A DNA stretch of 64,000 nucleotides from Microthrixaceae bacterium (GTDB lineage Bacteria > Actinomycetota > Acidimicrobiia > Acidimicrobiales > Microtrichaceae): positions 62,001-126,000 of the forward strand of contig JAOSKI010000044.1 of NCBI GenBank assembly GCA_027493675.1, given 5' to 3'. Every line of letters starts with the position of its first letter. Position 1 is the stretch's first letter. Position numbers and translations under genes: made by a program. The notes below the pieces were generated by a model. It saw nothing but the letters and a program-made list of their open reading frames with translations. It searched no databases and was not told the origin of the DNA. Below, in pieces: positions 39,001 through 51,862 of the stretch.

Positions 39001-40032
39001 CCCGCCGACCACCGCCGTGCGCACGAACCGTCGAGTGGGACGCGACGAGGGCGGTTCCCCGATCAGGGTGGACGTGCATCTGGACCGGTCGGCCTGGTCG
39101 ACGCATCTCGCCGAGCAGACCCTTCGAGGCCTCAGAGACGACCCACCGTGGATACCTCCGGTGTGGTTCTACGACGAACCCGGCTCGGCGATATTCGAGG
39201 AGATCACCAGGCTCGAGGAGTACTACCCCACCGAGGCGGAACGTGAGATACTCGCCACGCACGCGGCCGAGATCGCCGAGACGACCGGCGTGGAGACGCT
39301 GGCGGAGCTCGGTTCGGGGACCTCCGACAAGACCGCCCTGCTGCTCGATGCCGGCGAGGTCGCTGGGACGCTGAAGGTCTTCGCACCCTTCGACTGCTCC
39401 GAAGAGGTCCTGCGCCGTGCCTCCGCCCAGATCGCGGCGACCCGACCCGACGTGGCGGTGCACGCGGTCGTCGGCGACTTCAACGAGCACCTGTGGGCAC
39501 TGCCCACCGAAGGGGCCTGCGTGCTCGCATTCCTGGGTTCGACCATCGGCAACCTGGGACCTTCACAGCGCAAGGGGGTTCCTGGCCGAGGTGGCTTCGA
39601 CGCTGGATGCCGACGACTGGTTCCTGCTCGGCACCGACCTGGTCAAGCCCGCCGACGAGTTCTCATCGCTGCCTACGACGATGCAGCGGGGGTCACCGCA
39701 CGGTTCAACCTGAACGCTCTGTCTGCCATGAACAAGGAGTTGCCGGGCGGACTTCGACCCGGATGGCTTCTGAGCACTGCGCCGCGTGGAACGACGCCGA
39801 TTCACGCATAGAGATGCAACTCGTCGCCCGCAACGACCAGTCGGTGCGCATCTCGGCTCTCGACGGGCTCGAGTTCGACCTGCGTGCTGGTGAGCACATC
39901 CGAACCGAGATCAGCGCCAAGTTCACCCCGAGTCAGGTGCACCAGGAGCTTGCCGAGGCCGGCCTTGTGACCGAATCCGCCTGGACCGATCACAGGGATC
40001 GTTTCATGGTGACCCTCGCGCGGCCACGGTGA
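38987..40032 (+). CDS. egtD: L-histidine N-alpha-methyltransferase (frameshifted)
   Basis: Trimethylates histidine, the first step to ergothioneine. MTTTDPPTTAVR overlaps the end of egtB. The EgtD fold is clear: WIPPVWFYDEPGSAIFEEIT, YYPTEAEREIL, the S-adenosylmethionine site LAELGSGTSDKTALLLDA, VLAFLGSTIGNLGP, FLLGTDLVKP, RFNLNALSAMNKEL and the C-terminal VRISALDGLEFDLRAGEHI with SAKFTPSQV. Frames change near 39575 (a run of five G), 39660 and 39765. About 348 codons. With egtB it forms a two-gene ergothioneine operon that supports redox protection. Confidence 0.9.
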
Positions 40033-40072
40033 AGGAGCGCCGCGGCCAGGTCACAGCTGCGCCGCGGAGCAC

Positions 40073-40918
40073 CTATTCGGTGACGCTGCCGGTAGGTGCC
40101 AGCTCGGTGACCGAGGTCCAGCCGTTCACGAAGGCGGAGACGTCGTCGGTCGGTTCGACCTCCGATTGCAATCGACCACCGTGAGATCCGCGGTGCTGTC
40201 GACTGCGACGGGTACTTCCACCGTCCCCTGACCTCACCGGTGGAACAGGTGGGGATGTTGATGCTGACGATCTGATCGGTTCCGAGCTCGCCTGCGACGA
40301 CCGCTTCGGAGGTTCTCGTCCAACCACGCCATGGTGGCCTCCACCCCGCTCGGGAAGTCCGCCGGGTCTCCGAGACCCTGGCTCGAGGCGATCGCCGGCA
40401 CGCCCATCTGCACCGCCATCCGGGCGGCCCCGACGGTGCCCGAGATGTCCACGAGCGGACCCACGTTCTGCCCGTCGTTGATTCCCGAGATGACCAGATC
40501 GGGTTCGATCCCGCCCTCGTCGAGGGCCCAACGCACGGAATCGGCCGGGAACCCGTCCACCGCCTTGGCCCCGTGACCGGAGATCGTCTCGGCGTCGGTG
40601 ACCACCAGCTCGCCCTCGGTGGTCTTGCCACCTGAACCTGATTGGTTCTCCAACGGCGCGACTCACCACCACCTCGACGTCACCTCGAGACTCGAGCGCC
40701 GCGACCAACGCATCGATGCCCTCCGCACCGACGCCGTCGTCGTTGGTGACCAACACCGTCGGCAGGTCCGCCTCGGTGGTCGCGACAGCAGTCGAAGTGG
40801 TCTCCTCAGCTCCACCGCCCGCCTCACCCGCTTCGTCGTCGGAACTGCACGCCGGCGAACCGGCCAAGGCGAACGTGACGACAATCGACAGCAGGGCTGA
40901 CACCGTGTTTCGACGCAT
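40073..40918 (-). CDS. SurE-like nucleotidase, exported lipoprotein (frameshifted)
   Basis: About 282 codons. MRRNTVSALLSIVVTFALAG is a signal peptide followed by the lipobox-type AGSPAC. A Ser/Thr/Glu-rich spacer leads to the SurE fold: VLVTNDDGVGAEGIDALVAA with the ND-D metal site, and after a frame change near 40650 VISGINDGQNVGPLVDISGT with the SGxNxGxN motif and AARMAVQMGVPAIASS. Further frame changes near 40310, 40200 and 40165. SurE is usually cytoplasmic, so this version probably works outside the membrane, perhaps salvaging phosphate from nucleotides along with PhoD. Converges with egtD. Confidence 0.75.
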   Translation of the reverse strand: MRRNTVSALLSIVVTFALAGSPACSSDDEAGEAGGGAEETTSTAVATTEADLPTVLVTNDDGVGAEGIDALVAALESRGDVEVVVSRAVGEPIRFRWQDHRGRAGGHRRRDDLRSRGQGGGRVPGRFRALGPRRGRDRTRSGHLGNQRRAERGSARGHLGHRRGRPDGGADGRAGDRLEPGSRRPGGLPERGGGHHGVVGREPPKRSSQASSEPIRSSASTSPPVPPVRSGDGGSTRRSRQHRGSHGGRLQSEVEPTDDVSAFVNGWTSVTELAPTGSVTE

Positions 40919-40946
40919 GCCTGAACGCTACCGGGTCAGCAGCGCC

Positions 40947-42005
40947 TCAGGATGCTGATTCGGCGCGCGCCTTGACCCGCTTCGATGCCGCCGAGGCACG
41001 GTCCTCCAGGCCTCCCAGCAGCACGGTCGCGATCCCCCGTGAGGGTGAAGGTGACCGCCAGGACGAACAGGACCGACCAGGTACCCGTGAGCCCGAGATC
41101 GTTCGACCAGTTCCGGGGCCACGAGAGTGGCAGGTAGGTGCCACAGGTAGATCGTGAGCAACCGACGGTTCAGGTACGCGATGAACGACCCGAGGCCCCG
41201 GACGCGCATCGCCGCAACGAGTTGGTTCCGCAGCAGCATCCCTACGGCCAGCCAGGCGGCTCCGAGTCCGGCCATGGCGATGCCCAGGGTGCTCGGCGTC
41301 ATCTGGACACCCCCGACGGGGTTGATCGTGGACCCGAGCCCCAACCAGTAGGCGACTGCCACGATCGCGACGGCGAACCCCAGTCCGGCGGTCGCCACCA
41401 GGAACGAAACGGGCGGCACCTCGCAGTCGCGTTCGGCCCAGATCATGCCCGCCACCCAGGCCATCTGGTAGGCCATCCCCACCGCTGGTTGGTTGTTGTG
41501 GGTCACGGTCAGCAGCACCACGACCGCGCCCATGACCAGCATCGTCGCGAGTGCGGCCCGCTGGATCAACCAGCGGTACACGCCGCTGAGGGCGACGAAG
41601 ATCAGGAACGTCCAGATGTACCAGAGGTGCTCGGTGGTTCCGACCAACCACCCGGTGAGCTTCATCGCAACCGCAAAGCCCAGGTATGCCGCGGTGGGCC
41701 CCGCAAGGCGTTGGAAGCGGCCCCACAGGACCGCCTTGGGGGAGCGGGTGCGCAGGCTGCGCCCCCACGAGTGTGCCCGACATGAAGAACATCACCGGCA
41801 GCGACTCGAACCACTTGAGCCACGGCCACGGCAGGGCGTGGTTGACCACCACGCGCAACACCGCCACGGTGCGCATCACGTCCACATACACGAGACGGTC
41901 GGCGCCGATCGGCTTCGGACTGGATGCCGGAGCACCCGAACGCCCATCCGGTTCGCGTCGCGGTCGATCCTCGGGGGTCAAGGATCCCTGATCGCCCGCA
42001 GTCAC
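40947..42005 (-). CDS. Acyltransferase family 3 membrane protein (frameshifted)
   Basis: GTG start; a polar N terminus of about 35 residues, then RLVYVDVMRTVAVLRVVVNH with the family histidine, LPVMFFMSGTLVG, and after a frame change near 41745 about eight membrane helices (WYIWTFLIFVALSGVYRWLI, TMLVMGAVVVLLTVTH, FLVATAGLGFAVAIVAVAYW). It ends TVLLGGLEDRASAASKRVKA after changes near 41120 and 41045. The family transfers acyl groups onto sugars of surface polysaccharides, antibiotics or lipids. Acceptor unknown. Confidence 0.82.
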   Translation of the reverse strand: MTAGDQGSLTPEDRPRREPDGRSGAPASSPKPIGADRLVYVDVMRTVAVLRVVVNHALPWPWLKWFESLPVMFFMSGTLVGAQPAHPLPQGGPVGPLPTPCGAHRGIPGLCGCDEAHRVVGRNHRAPLVHLDVPDLRRPQRRVPLVDPAGRTRDDAGHGRGRGAADRDPQQPTSGGDGLPDGLGGGHDLGRTRLRGAARFVPGGDRRTGVRRRDRGSRLLVGARVHDQPRRGCPDDAEHPGHRHGRTRSRLAGRRDAAAEPTRCGDARPGPRVVHRVPEPSVAHDLPVAPTCHSRGPGTGRTISGSRVPGRSCSSWRSPSPSRGIATVLLGGLEDRASAASKRVKARAESAS

Positions 42006-42046
42006 GGCGTCACGCTGACACCGCAGGCTTCACGATGTCAAACATC

Positions 42047-46303
<4,257 letters not shown>

Positions 46304-46364
46304 GTGTGCACATACCGTAGAACGCCCTGGGACATCCACCCCGCGGGATGACGACGAGCGGCGC

Positions 46365-47543
46365 TCAGAGGTTGGCGAGCACCGAGCGATCCAGCTCCGC
46401 CACGTCGGTCCGGCCGCACAGCCCCATCGCCACGTGCATCTCACGTTCCATCGTCGACAGCACCTGGGACACCGCCGCCTGGCCACCTCCGGCCACGGCC
46501 CACGCCCACGGCCGACCGATCAGGACCGCCCGTGCCCCAAGTGACAGCGCCTTCACCACGTCGAGCCCGCTTCGGATCCCCCCGTCCATGAGCACCTCGA
46601 CGCGCTCACCGGCGGCTTCCACCACCGCCGGGAGCGCGGACACCGACGCGGGCGTTGCATCGAGTTGACGACCGCCGTGGTTGGAGACCACCAGCGCGCC
46701 CACTCCCATGTCGGCCGCGGTGCGAGCGTCGTCGGCATCGAGGACACCCTTGAGCACCAGTGGCCCGTGCCAGTGCTCACGCACCCATGCGAGGTCACCC
46801 CAGGTGACCGACGGGTCGAACTGCGCGTCCACCCAGGCCTTGAAATCCTCCGGCGAGCTTGCTCCCGGTACCGCGCCGAGGAGGTTCCCGAAGGTGTGCG
46901 GCCTGCCTCCGATGCCCACCTCTCGCAACCACTTCACGTGTCGCACCAGGTCGATGCCCTTGATGGCCTTGGCAACCGGACCGACCGGCACCGTCATGCC
47001 GTTGCGGGTGTCGCGGTAGCGCTCGCCGACGACTGCCATGTCGACTGTGAGCACCAGTGCCTCCGCGCCTGCCGCGGCGGCCCGCGCCATGAGGTCCCGG
47101 GCATAGGAGCGATCACGCATCACGTACAGCTGGAACCAGATCGGCGCCGCGGTTGCGCCCGCCACCTCCTCGATCGAGCAGATCGACACCGTCGACTCGC
47201 AGAACGGCACCCCAAACGACTCCGCCGCGCGCGCCGCCTGGACCTCGGCGCGCCTTGCGAACATGCCTCCGAGGCCAACCGGCGCGAGGACCACCGGAAT
47301 GCGGAGGTTGCGGCCCAGCACCGTGGTCGACAGCGTGATCGCCGAGACGTCGCGGAGCACCCGCTGGCGCAGCAGCAGGGCTTCGAGAGCGGATTCGTTG
47401 CCCCGCATGGTGGATTCCTCGTACGCACCCCCGTCGATGTAGTCGAACAGCTGACGGGGAAGGCGCTTGCGCGCCTGCTCACGATGGTCGCGCACCGACG
47501 CGGGTGCGAGGTCGAGCGGCCGGTCGTCGAAGAAGCCCATCAA
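46365..47543 (-). CDS. FMN-dependent alpha-hydroxy-acid oxidase/dehydrogenase
   Basis: 392 residues, unbroken. The (beta/alpha)8 FMN enzyme signature is complete: RQLFDYIDGGAYEESTMRGN near the N terminus, LRIPVVLAPVGLGGMFARRA, PIWFQLYVMRDRSYARDLMA, LVLKGVLDADDARTAADMGV, the active-site VVSNHGGRQLDATPASVSAL near residue 285, and VLMDGGIRSGLDVVKALSLG. It oxidises an L-2-hydroxy acid such as lactate, mandelate or glycolate. A membrane anchor typical of LldD is not seen, so electron acceptor (O2, mycofactocin or quinone) is open. Confidence 0.9.
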   Translation of the reverse strand: MMGFFDDRPLDLAPASVRDHREQARKRLPRQLFDYIDGGAYEESTMRGNESALEALLLRQRVLRDVSAITLSTTVLGRNLRIPVVLAPVGLGGMFARRAEVQAARAAESFGVPFCESTVSICSIEEVAGATAAPIWFQLYVMRDRSYARDLMARAAAAGAEALVLTVDMAVVGERYRDTRNGMTVPVGPVAKAIKGIDLVRHVKWLREVGIGGRPHTFGNLLGAVPGASSPEDFKAWVDAQFDPSVTWGDLAWVREHWHGPLVLKGVLDADDARTAADMGVGALVVSNHGGRQLDATPASVSALPAVVEAAGERVEVLMDGGIRSGLDVVKALSLGARAVLIGRPWAWAVAGGGQAAVSQVLSTMEREMHVAMGLCGRTDVAELDRSVLANL

Positions 47544-47674
47544 CCGATGCTAGCGACGGCCCTGAGGCGGATCTCACGGCAAACCGGGTGGCACGTCGGT
47601 AGGGCTGCACCGCAGGCGCACGGCACGGCACCTCGGACGGATCACGCCGACTCCGTTCCTCTGCGAGGTCCGTG

Positions 47675-48952
47675 TCAGCCGCGGGTCCGCTTTCGGATGA
47701 ACATGTCGTCGTCACCGCGTTCGAGGATCGTCTCCAGGGAGTCCTCGTCGACCGCACCGGCCACGCCGATGCTGACCGTCACGTCGACGATCACACCGTT
47801 CACCGAGATCGGTCTTTCGACGGCGGCCCTCACCCGCTCCGCGAAGCCGGCAGCCTGGTGCGCGGCGAGCCCCGGGGCGCCCACGGCGAACTCGTCGCCA
47901 CCGAGGCGCCCCCACGAAGTCCCCTGGACGCACCACGTGGGAGAGCCGGGCGGCCACTGCGGCGAGCACCTGGTCGCCGGCATGGTGCCCGTAGTTGTCG
48001 TTGACGGCCTTGAAGTCGTCGACGTCCACGTACAGCAGGGCCAGTGGCAGTGCGTCGATGGCGATGGCCTGCTCCGCGAGCCGGGACTCGAAGTGACGCC
48101 GATTGGCGAGCCCGGTCAGGTAGTCCGTGTTTGCCGCCTCGATCAGGAGGCGGTCGTCACGATGGCGGGCGAAGGCGATGGATGCGAGGCTCGCGACGCG
48201 GGCCAGCAGGTGCACATCGAGCGGGGCCGGACCCTCGGGTCGTGGCGCCGCCAGCTCCAGCGCTCCGAACAGCGTCTCGCCGGTCTCCGAGAGCACCGGC
48301 AGGGACCAGATCCCTCCTCGACAACGACCGTGGACGACAGGCGGTCGCGCAAGCGCGCGAGGCGCCGACCGGCCGACTCGGGATCACAGCCGCACCCACG
48401 ACACACCATCGTGGTCGGACCGTCGGCATCATGGACCACCCAGGAATGCTCGACCTTGAACTGGACGCACGTGAGATCGGTGACAGCGAGCAGAACGGAT
48501 TCCAGATCACCACCGGAGCCGAGTCCTGCGATCACCGCGTCGAGGGCATGCAGCTCCCGAGTGGAGCGGATCACACCCAGCATCGTCCCGTCACCGTCGA
48601 GGAGCCTGCCACTCACGCTGCACTGCTCCCATGTGCCGCCCGCGGTAAGCACCCTCACCGGGAACTCGACCAGGGTGGATGCAGCAGGGCTGACGAGGGT
48701 CTCCTCAGCGTGATCGAGGACACCGTTCGCGATGCCTGCCGCAGATCCGACGTCGTCGGGGTGCACCATGTCGAACACGGATCGTCCGAGCAGCTCTTCG
48801 GGAGCGAACCCCAGCAGCTTCTCCGAACCCGGGCTTGCCCAGACCACCTCCAGGTTGGCATCGAGAAGCACGAGAGCGACCGGGAACAGCTCCCCGAACG
48901 CCCGGTAGGCGAGTGATTCGCCCACTGCACTGTGAAGTTGTTGCTCGCCCAT
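47675..48952 (-). CDS. PAS-GAF-GGDEF diguanylate cyclase (frameshifted)
   Basis: About 426 codons from MGEQQLHSAVGESLAYRAFG. PAS domain at residues about 20-130 (LFPVALVLLDANLEVVWASP, GFAPEELLGRSVFDMVHPDD), GAF-like segment with several cysteines (VCRGCGCDPES), then after a frame change near 48310 TDYLTGLANRRHFESRLAEQ. After another near 47915 the catalytic GRLGGDEFAVG (about 349-356) is intact. Unlike the two other GGDEF proteins in the window, this one should make c-di-GMP. The degenerate proteins could be its receptors. Confidence 0.85.
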
Positions 48953-49064
48953 CACAGTATTCCATCGGTCGGTTGCCACCCCGTGTTGACCCATTCGCCA
49001 CGAATGGTCCGCACGGACCAACCGACGATGGGGAAGGCCGCGCCCGCGTTCTGAGCACGTCGTG

Positions 49065-49744
49065 TCAGCCCCGTGAATCCGACGGCCTCTGCGGCGCCCA
49101 GCGCGGGTATTCGATTCCGGCAACGCGGTTGATGACGTACCCCTGGAGGACCAGCGCGAGCACGGCGGCCATGAGGACCGCCAGTTCCGAAGGCTCGGTC
49201 AGCACTCCGAGCGAGACGATCAGCGTGGTCGCTGCGGCCGGGGGTGGGGAACCCGCAGCCACACCATCAGTCCGCTGGTCAGACCCAGGGAGAGAGCGGC
49301 CGCTCCCACCCGGTTGAGCGTCACTCCTTCGATCAGCGCCGGTCCGAGCTCGGTCAGCCCGAACAAATGGAGCGCCAGGTATCCCGCAAGAGCTCCGATG
49401 GCGTGTCCGGTGATGGCGTTGCGAGGCGACGACTCGGCGCGGGTCGGCGTGTAGAACAACAGGAATGCCGTGGGTCCGAGCGACGGGAACACCAGTGGCT
49501 GGTGGGCCAGTGCAGCTGCAGCAGCCATCACCGCGATGGACACGATTCCGTTCACCATCGCGAACAGGCCCATGACCGCGATCGAGGAATGTCGGCTCGT
49601 CAGCGTGGGGATCCGCAGCCGGTCGCCGATGCCGTAGAGGACCGAGGCGATGTCGCCGCCGATCGGACCGGGCCCAGTGGGCCGCTTGGCGAAGCGACCG
49701 GATCCGTGTGATTCGTCGGCTCCGGGAGGGGAGGGCTCCTGCAT
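49065..49744 (-). CDS. HPP-family membrane protein (frameshifted)
   Basis: About 226 codons from ATG 49744 (MQEPSPPGADESHGSGRFAK). Five or more membrane helices: SSIAVMGLFAMVNGIVSIAV, FPSLGPTAFLLFYTPTR, ITGHAIGALAGYLALHLFGL, GAAALSLGLTSGLMVWL. After a frame change near 49240 at a G-run the family motif PHPPAAAT and LAVLMAAVLALVLQGYVINR follow. HPP proteins in plants and cyanobacteria carry nitrite across membranes; the GPTAFLL and HPPA motifs match. A nitrite or anion transport role fits the nitrogen-oxide genes to the right. Confidence 0.8.
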
Positions 49745-50099
49745 GTCGAGACGGCGTGGAGGAGTCACCGGTACGCTGTTGTGGCGGACACACCAGGAGC
49801 ATACCCAGAGGCGATCGACGAAGGCTCCGTCGACGACGGGCCCGGGGAGGGGGTGGCCCGCGTCCCCCGTCGGGCCATGTACCCGCGTCCGCAGTAGGGC
49901 CCCCCGGCGACGACCAGGGAGGCGACCCACCCTGCTCGGCCAACCACTGCGACATGATCGACGACGATTATCTCTACTGGCCACTAGACTGAGACGCGCG
50001 TGCGACCGTGTCGTACCGGTGTTCGGTGATCACGTCACGTGCGCCTACGCGAGAGACTGCAGGGAGCGTTCGACTGCACAGGAGCCAGGGAGCGACCAG
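49745..50099. other. Intergenic region with regulator promoter
   Basis: 355 bases between the divergent HPP and regulator genes. I see no convincing gene. An upstream extension of the HPP frame on the minus strand (FVDRLWVCSWCVRHNSVPVT) cannot be excluded. AT-rich GATTATCT and the palindrome at 49973-49988 lie about 110-130 bases before the regulator start. Confidence 0.5.
49973..49988. promoter_or_regulatory. Palindrome shared with sufB, site 1
   Basis: TCTACTGGCCACTAGA, which on the other strand reads TCTAGT-GGCC-AGTAGA: 11 of 12 arm positions match the TCTAGT-N4-ACTAGA palindrome upstream of sufB (58680-58695). It lies upstream of the cysteine-bearing winged-helix regulator gene, so autoregulation is possible. 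Confidence 0.5.
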
Positions 50100-50750
50100 G
50101 TGTCCACACTTCAACTTCAGGCCAGGGCGATGGGCGACCCGACGCGCCACGACGTGTTCCGCTACGTGGCGGAATCCCCGACGGCGGTGGGCGTGGCGGA
50201 GCTCACCGAGCAGTTCGGCCTCAACCACAACGCCATCCGCCAGCACCTCGCCAAGCTTGTCGATGCCGAGCTCCTCATCGAGTCCACCGCGCGTCCCGAG
50301 GGCCGGGGCCGACCGAGGCTGCAGTACACCGTCAACCCCAACGCGGAGAGCCGATGGGGGGTGACCGGCCCCTACGAGCGACTCTCGATGCTGCTCGCAG
50401 AGGTGGTACGCACCGGAGACGATCCAGTGGAGGTGGGTCGACGCGCAGGATTGGAGCACCGAATCGACGCTCCCGGGTCGGACAACTCGCTGGACGAGTT
50501 CGTGACCGCGATGGCCCAAGAGGGGTTCTCACCGGTCCTGCACACCTCGGGTGGAACCGTCGAGATCCGGTTGGACCAGTGCCCCTTCGCCTCGGCGGCG
50601 GTGACCGATCCGACCACGGTCTGCGATCTGCACCTCGGGATGGCCAAGGGGTTGGCGGAGGCCGTCGGCGGCATCGAGATCGAGGAGCTGAGGCCCGGCG
50701 ACCCACGCAAGGCCCACTGCCTCCTTCGATTCCGAGTCAACCCTGCCTGA
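50100..50750 (+). CDS. Winged-helix regulator with conserved cysteines, SufR-like
   Basis: 216 residues from GTG 50100. An ArsR/DeoR-type winged helix occupies residues about 1-80 (MGDPTRHDVFRYVAESPTA, FGLNHNAIRQHLAKLVDAEL, EGRGRPRLQYTVNPN wing). The C-terminal half has cysteines in DQCPFASAAVTDPTTVCDLH and KAHCLLRF, spaced C-x13-C-x31-C with a nearby histidine, which suits iron-sulfur or metal sensing as in SufR. It stands alone on its strand. Globin and RIC repair genes lie within 3 kb and sufB 8.7 kb away, and sufB shares its upstream palindrome. A role as Fe-S or NO-responsive repressor of suf and stress genes is inferred. Confidence 0.65.
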   Translation: MSTLQLQARAMGDPTRHDVFRYVAESPTAVGVAELTEQFGLNHNAIRQHLAKLVDAELLIESTARPEGRGRPRLQYTVNPNAESRWGVTGPYERLSMLLAEVVRTGDDPVEVGRRAGLEHRIDAPGSDNSLDEFVTAMAQEGFSPVLHTSGGTVEIRLDQCPFASAAVTDPTTVCDLHLGMAKGLAEAVGGIEIEELRPGDPRKAHCLLRFRVNPA

Positions 50751-50802
50751 CGAGAACCCTCGCTGTGCTGCGTCGCCCTCGCAGCGCCTGAGGCGTCAAG
50801 CC

Positions 50803-50973
50803 CTACAGAAGCGGGATGACCGACACCAGCACCAGCAGCACCACTATCGCGACCATCAGGATGGCCGCGGCACGGCTCGGGTGTGTCGGGCGGGCAGCAG
50901 GCCCTGCGCCGGTCGGCTGATCCGCGGACTGGCTTGCTCGCCGCCTGTTGGAGGATCTCGGGTCGCCCGTCAC
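50803..50973 (-). CDS. Small C-tail-anchored membrane protein
   Basis: 56 residues from GTG 50973 (VTGDPRSSNRRRASQSADQP). A basic, disordered N terminus and a single membrane helix AAILMVAIVVLLVLVSVIPLL at the very end, with no residue beyond it. The start lies 5 bases after the stop of the upstream membrane protein gene, so both are in one unit with the globin gene. Function unknown. Confidence 0.5.
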   Translation of the reverse strand: MTGDPRSSNRRRASQSADQPTGAGPAARPTHPSRAAAILMVAIVVLLVLVSVIPLL

Positions 50974-50978
50974 CCGGC

Positions 50979-51257
50979 TCAGCCGATGTCGTGCTCGTTG
51001 TACTTGGAGTACTGGACCACGAAGCCCATCATCCCTCCGAACCCAGGTCCACCCAGCATGCCGGTGAAGACCCCCACTGCCAGCGCCGCCGCCGCACCAC
51101 CGCCGAAGGCATAGGTCGCGATGCCGAAGAGCCCTCCGACGAGGAAGAAGCCGGCGATGGCACCGGTGATGGTCCAGCGCAGGATCTCCTCCGAGCCGGC
51201 CATCGACCCACCTGGTTCGCGCGCCGCCGCTGGAGTCACTGCTGCTTCTTCTGCCAT
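50979..51257 (-). CDS. Small two-helix membrane protein
   Basis: 92 residues starting MAEEAAVTPAAAREPGGSM. Two glycine-rich membrane segments: WTITGAIAGFFLVGGLFGI and AAALAVGVFTGMLGGPGFGG, then a polar end VVQYSKYNEHDIG. No family recognised. It follows the globin gene by 10 bases, so it is probably co-transcribed with it; a membrane partner for NO or O2 chemistry is conceivable. Confidence 0.6.
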   Translation of the reverse strand: MAEEAAVTPAAAREPGGSMAGSEEILRWTITGAIAGFFLVGGLFGIATYAFGGGAAAALAVGVFTGMLGGPGFGGMMGFVVQYSKYNEHDIG

Positions 51258-51267
51258 GGGTCGTAGG

Positions 51268-51675
51268 CTATACGGGCAGTTCCGCGGGAGTCCACGACGC
51301 ACCGAAGACGTGCTTGGCCATCCCCGCCATCACCGATGCCGCATGGGACTTGGCGCGATCGGCCACCGGGCCGGCCCATGATGCATCCACGCTGCGCACC
51401 CACAGGCCGTACCAACGGTCGCAGTGCTCGGACCGGATGGGATCCATCGCGTGGAGTTCACGGTGCGCCTCCATGATCGGACCCGCGTAGTCGCCGGTGT
51501 TCAACAGGATCCGGCACCAGTAGTCGACGAGCTTGGGGATGTGCTCGTTCCAATCCACCTCGGCCACCTCGGAGAACACGGGATCCAGCACCTCGTCGAA
51601 GACGATCTCGCGGTAGAACTCGACCACCAGGTCGTGGACGTCGGCCCGTGAATCGATGTCGCCTGACACGCTCAT
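51268..51675 (-). CDS. Globin, truncated-hemoglobin group III-like
   Basis: About 135 residues from ATG 51675, with GGGGGG as ribosome-binding site; 51720 is an alternative start. The fold reads LVVEFYREIVFDEVLDPVFS (helices B-E), HIPKLVDYWCRILLNTGDYA, and PIMEAHRELHAMDPIRSEHC, in which the second histidine (LHAM) suits the proximal heme ligand, then RWYGLWVRSVDASW. Group III globins bind O2 and NO in the cytoplasm. It is first in an operon with two small membrane proteins and divergent from the YwiC-like gene, in an NO/iron-sulfur context. Confidence 0.8.
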   Translation of the reverse strand: MSVSGDIDSRADVHDLVVEFYREIVFDEVLDPVFSEVAEVDWNEHIPKLVDYWCRILLNTGDYAGPIMEAHRELHAMDPIRSEHCDRWYGLWVRSVDASWAGPVADRAKSHAASVMAGMAKHVFGASWTPAELPV

Positions 51676-51778
51676 GGTGTCACCCCCCGGACCCACACCG
51701 GGCACCTTCGATCCGCTCATGTCAAGGCCCCGTTCGGTTCGTCCCTGGATGCCCAACCGTGGTGTAGTTGGGGTAGTG

Positions 51779-51797
51779 CCGGATCCGTTTGATCCGG
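51779..51797. promoter_or_regulatory. Inverted repeat between globin and ywiC-like genes
   Basis: CCGGATC-CGTTT-GATCCGG lies in the 187-base divergent region. A half-site ACTAGA (51825-51830) matching the suf palindrome arm is nearby. Either could control the globin or YwiC-like gene. Confidence 0.35.
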
Positions 51798-51862
51798 CCA
51801 CCCACCGGTATAGTTACATCAGTCACTAGATTATTACCAGTCAGCGGGCTAGGATTCCAGCG

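Noticed and set aside
49650-50099. N-terminal extension of the regulator frame by 150 codons.
   Set aside because: It covers the start of the divergent HPP gene and contains no conserved sequence; GTG 50100 starts right before the winged helix.
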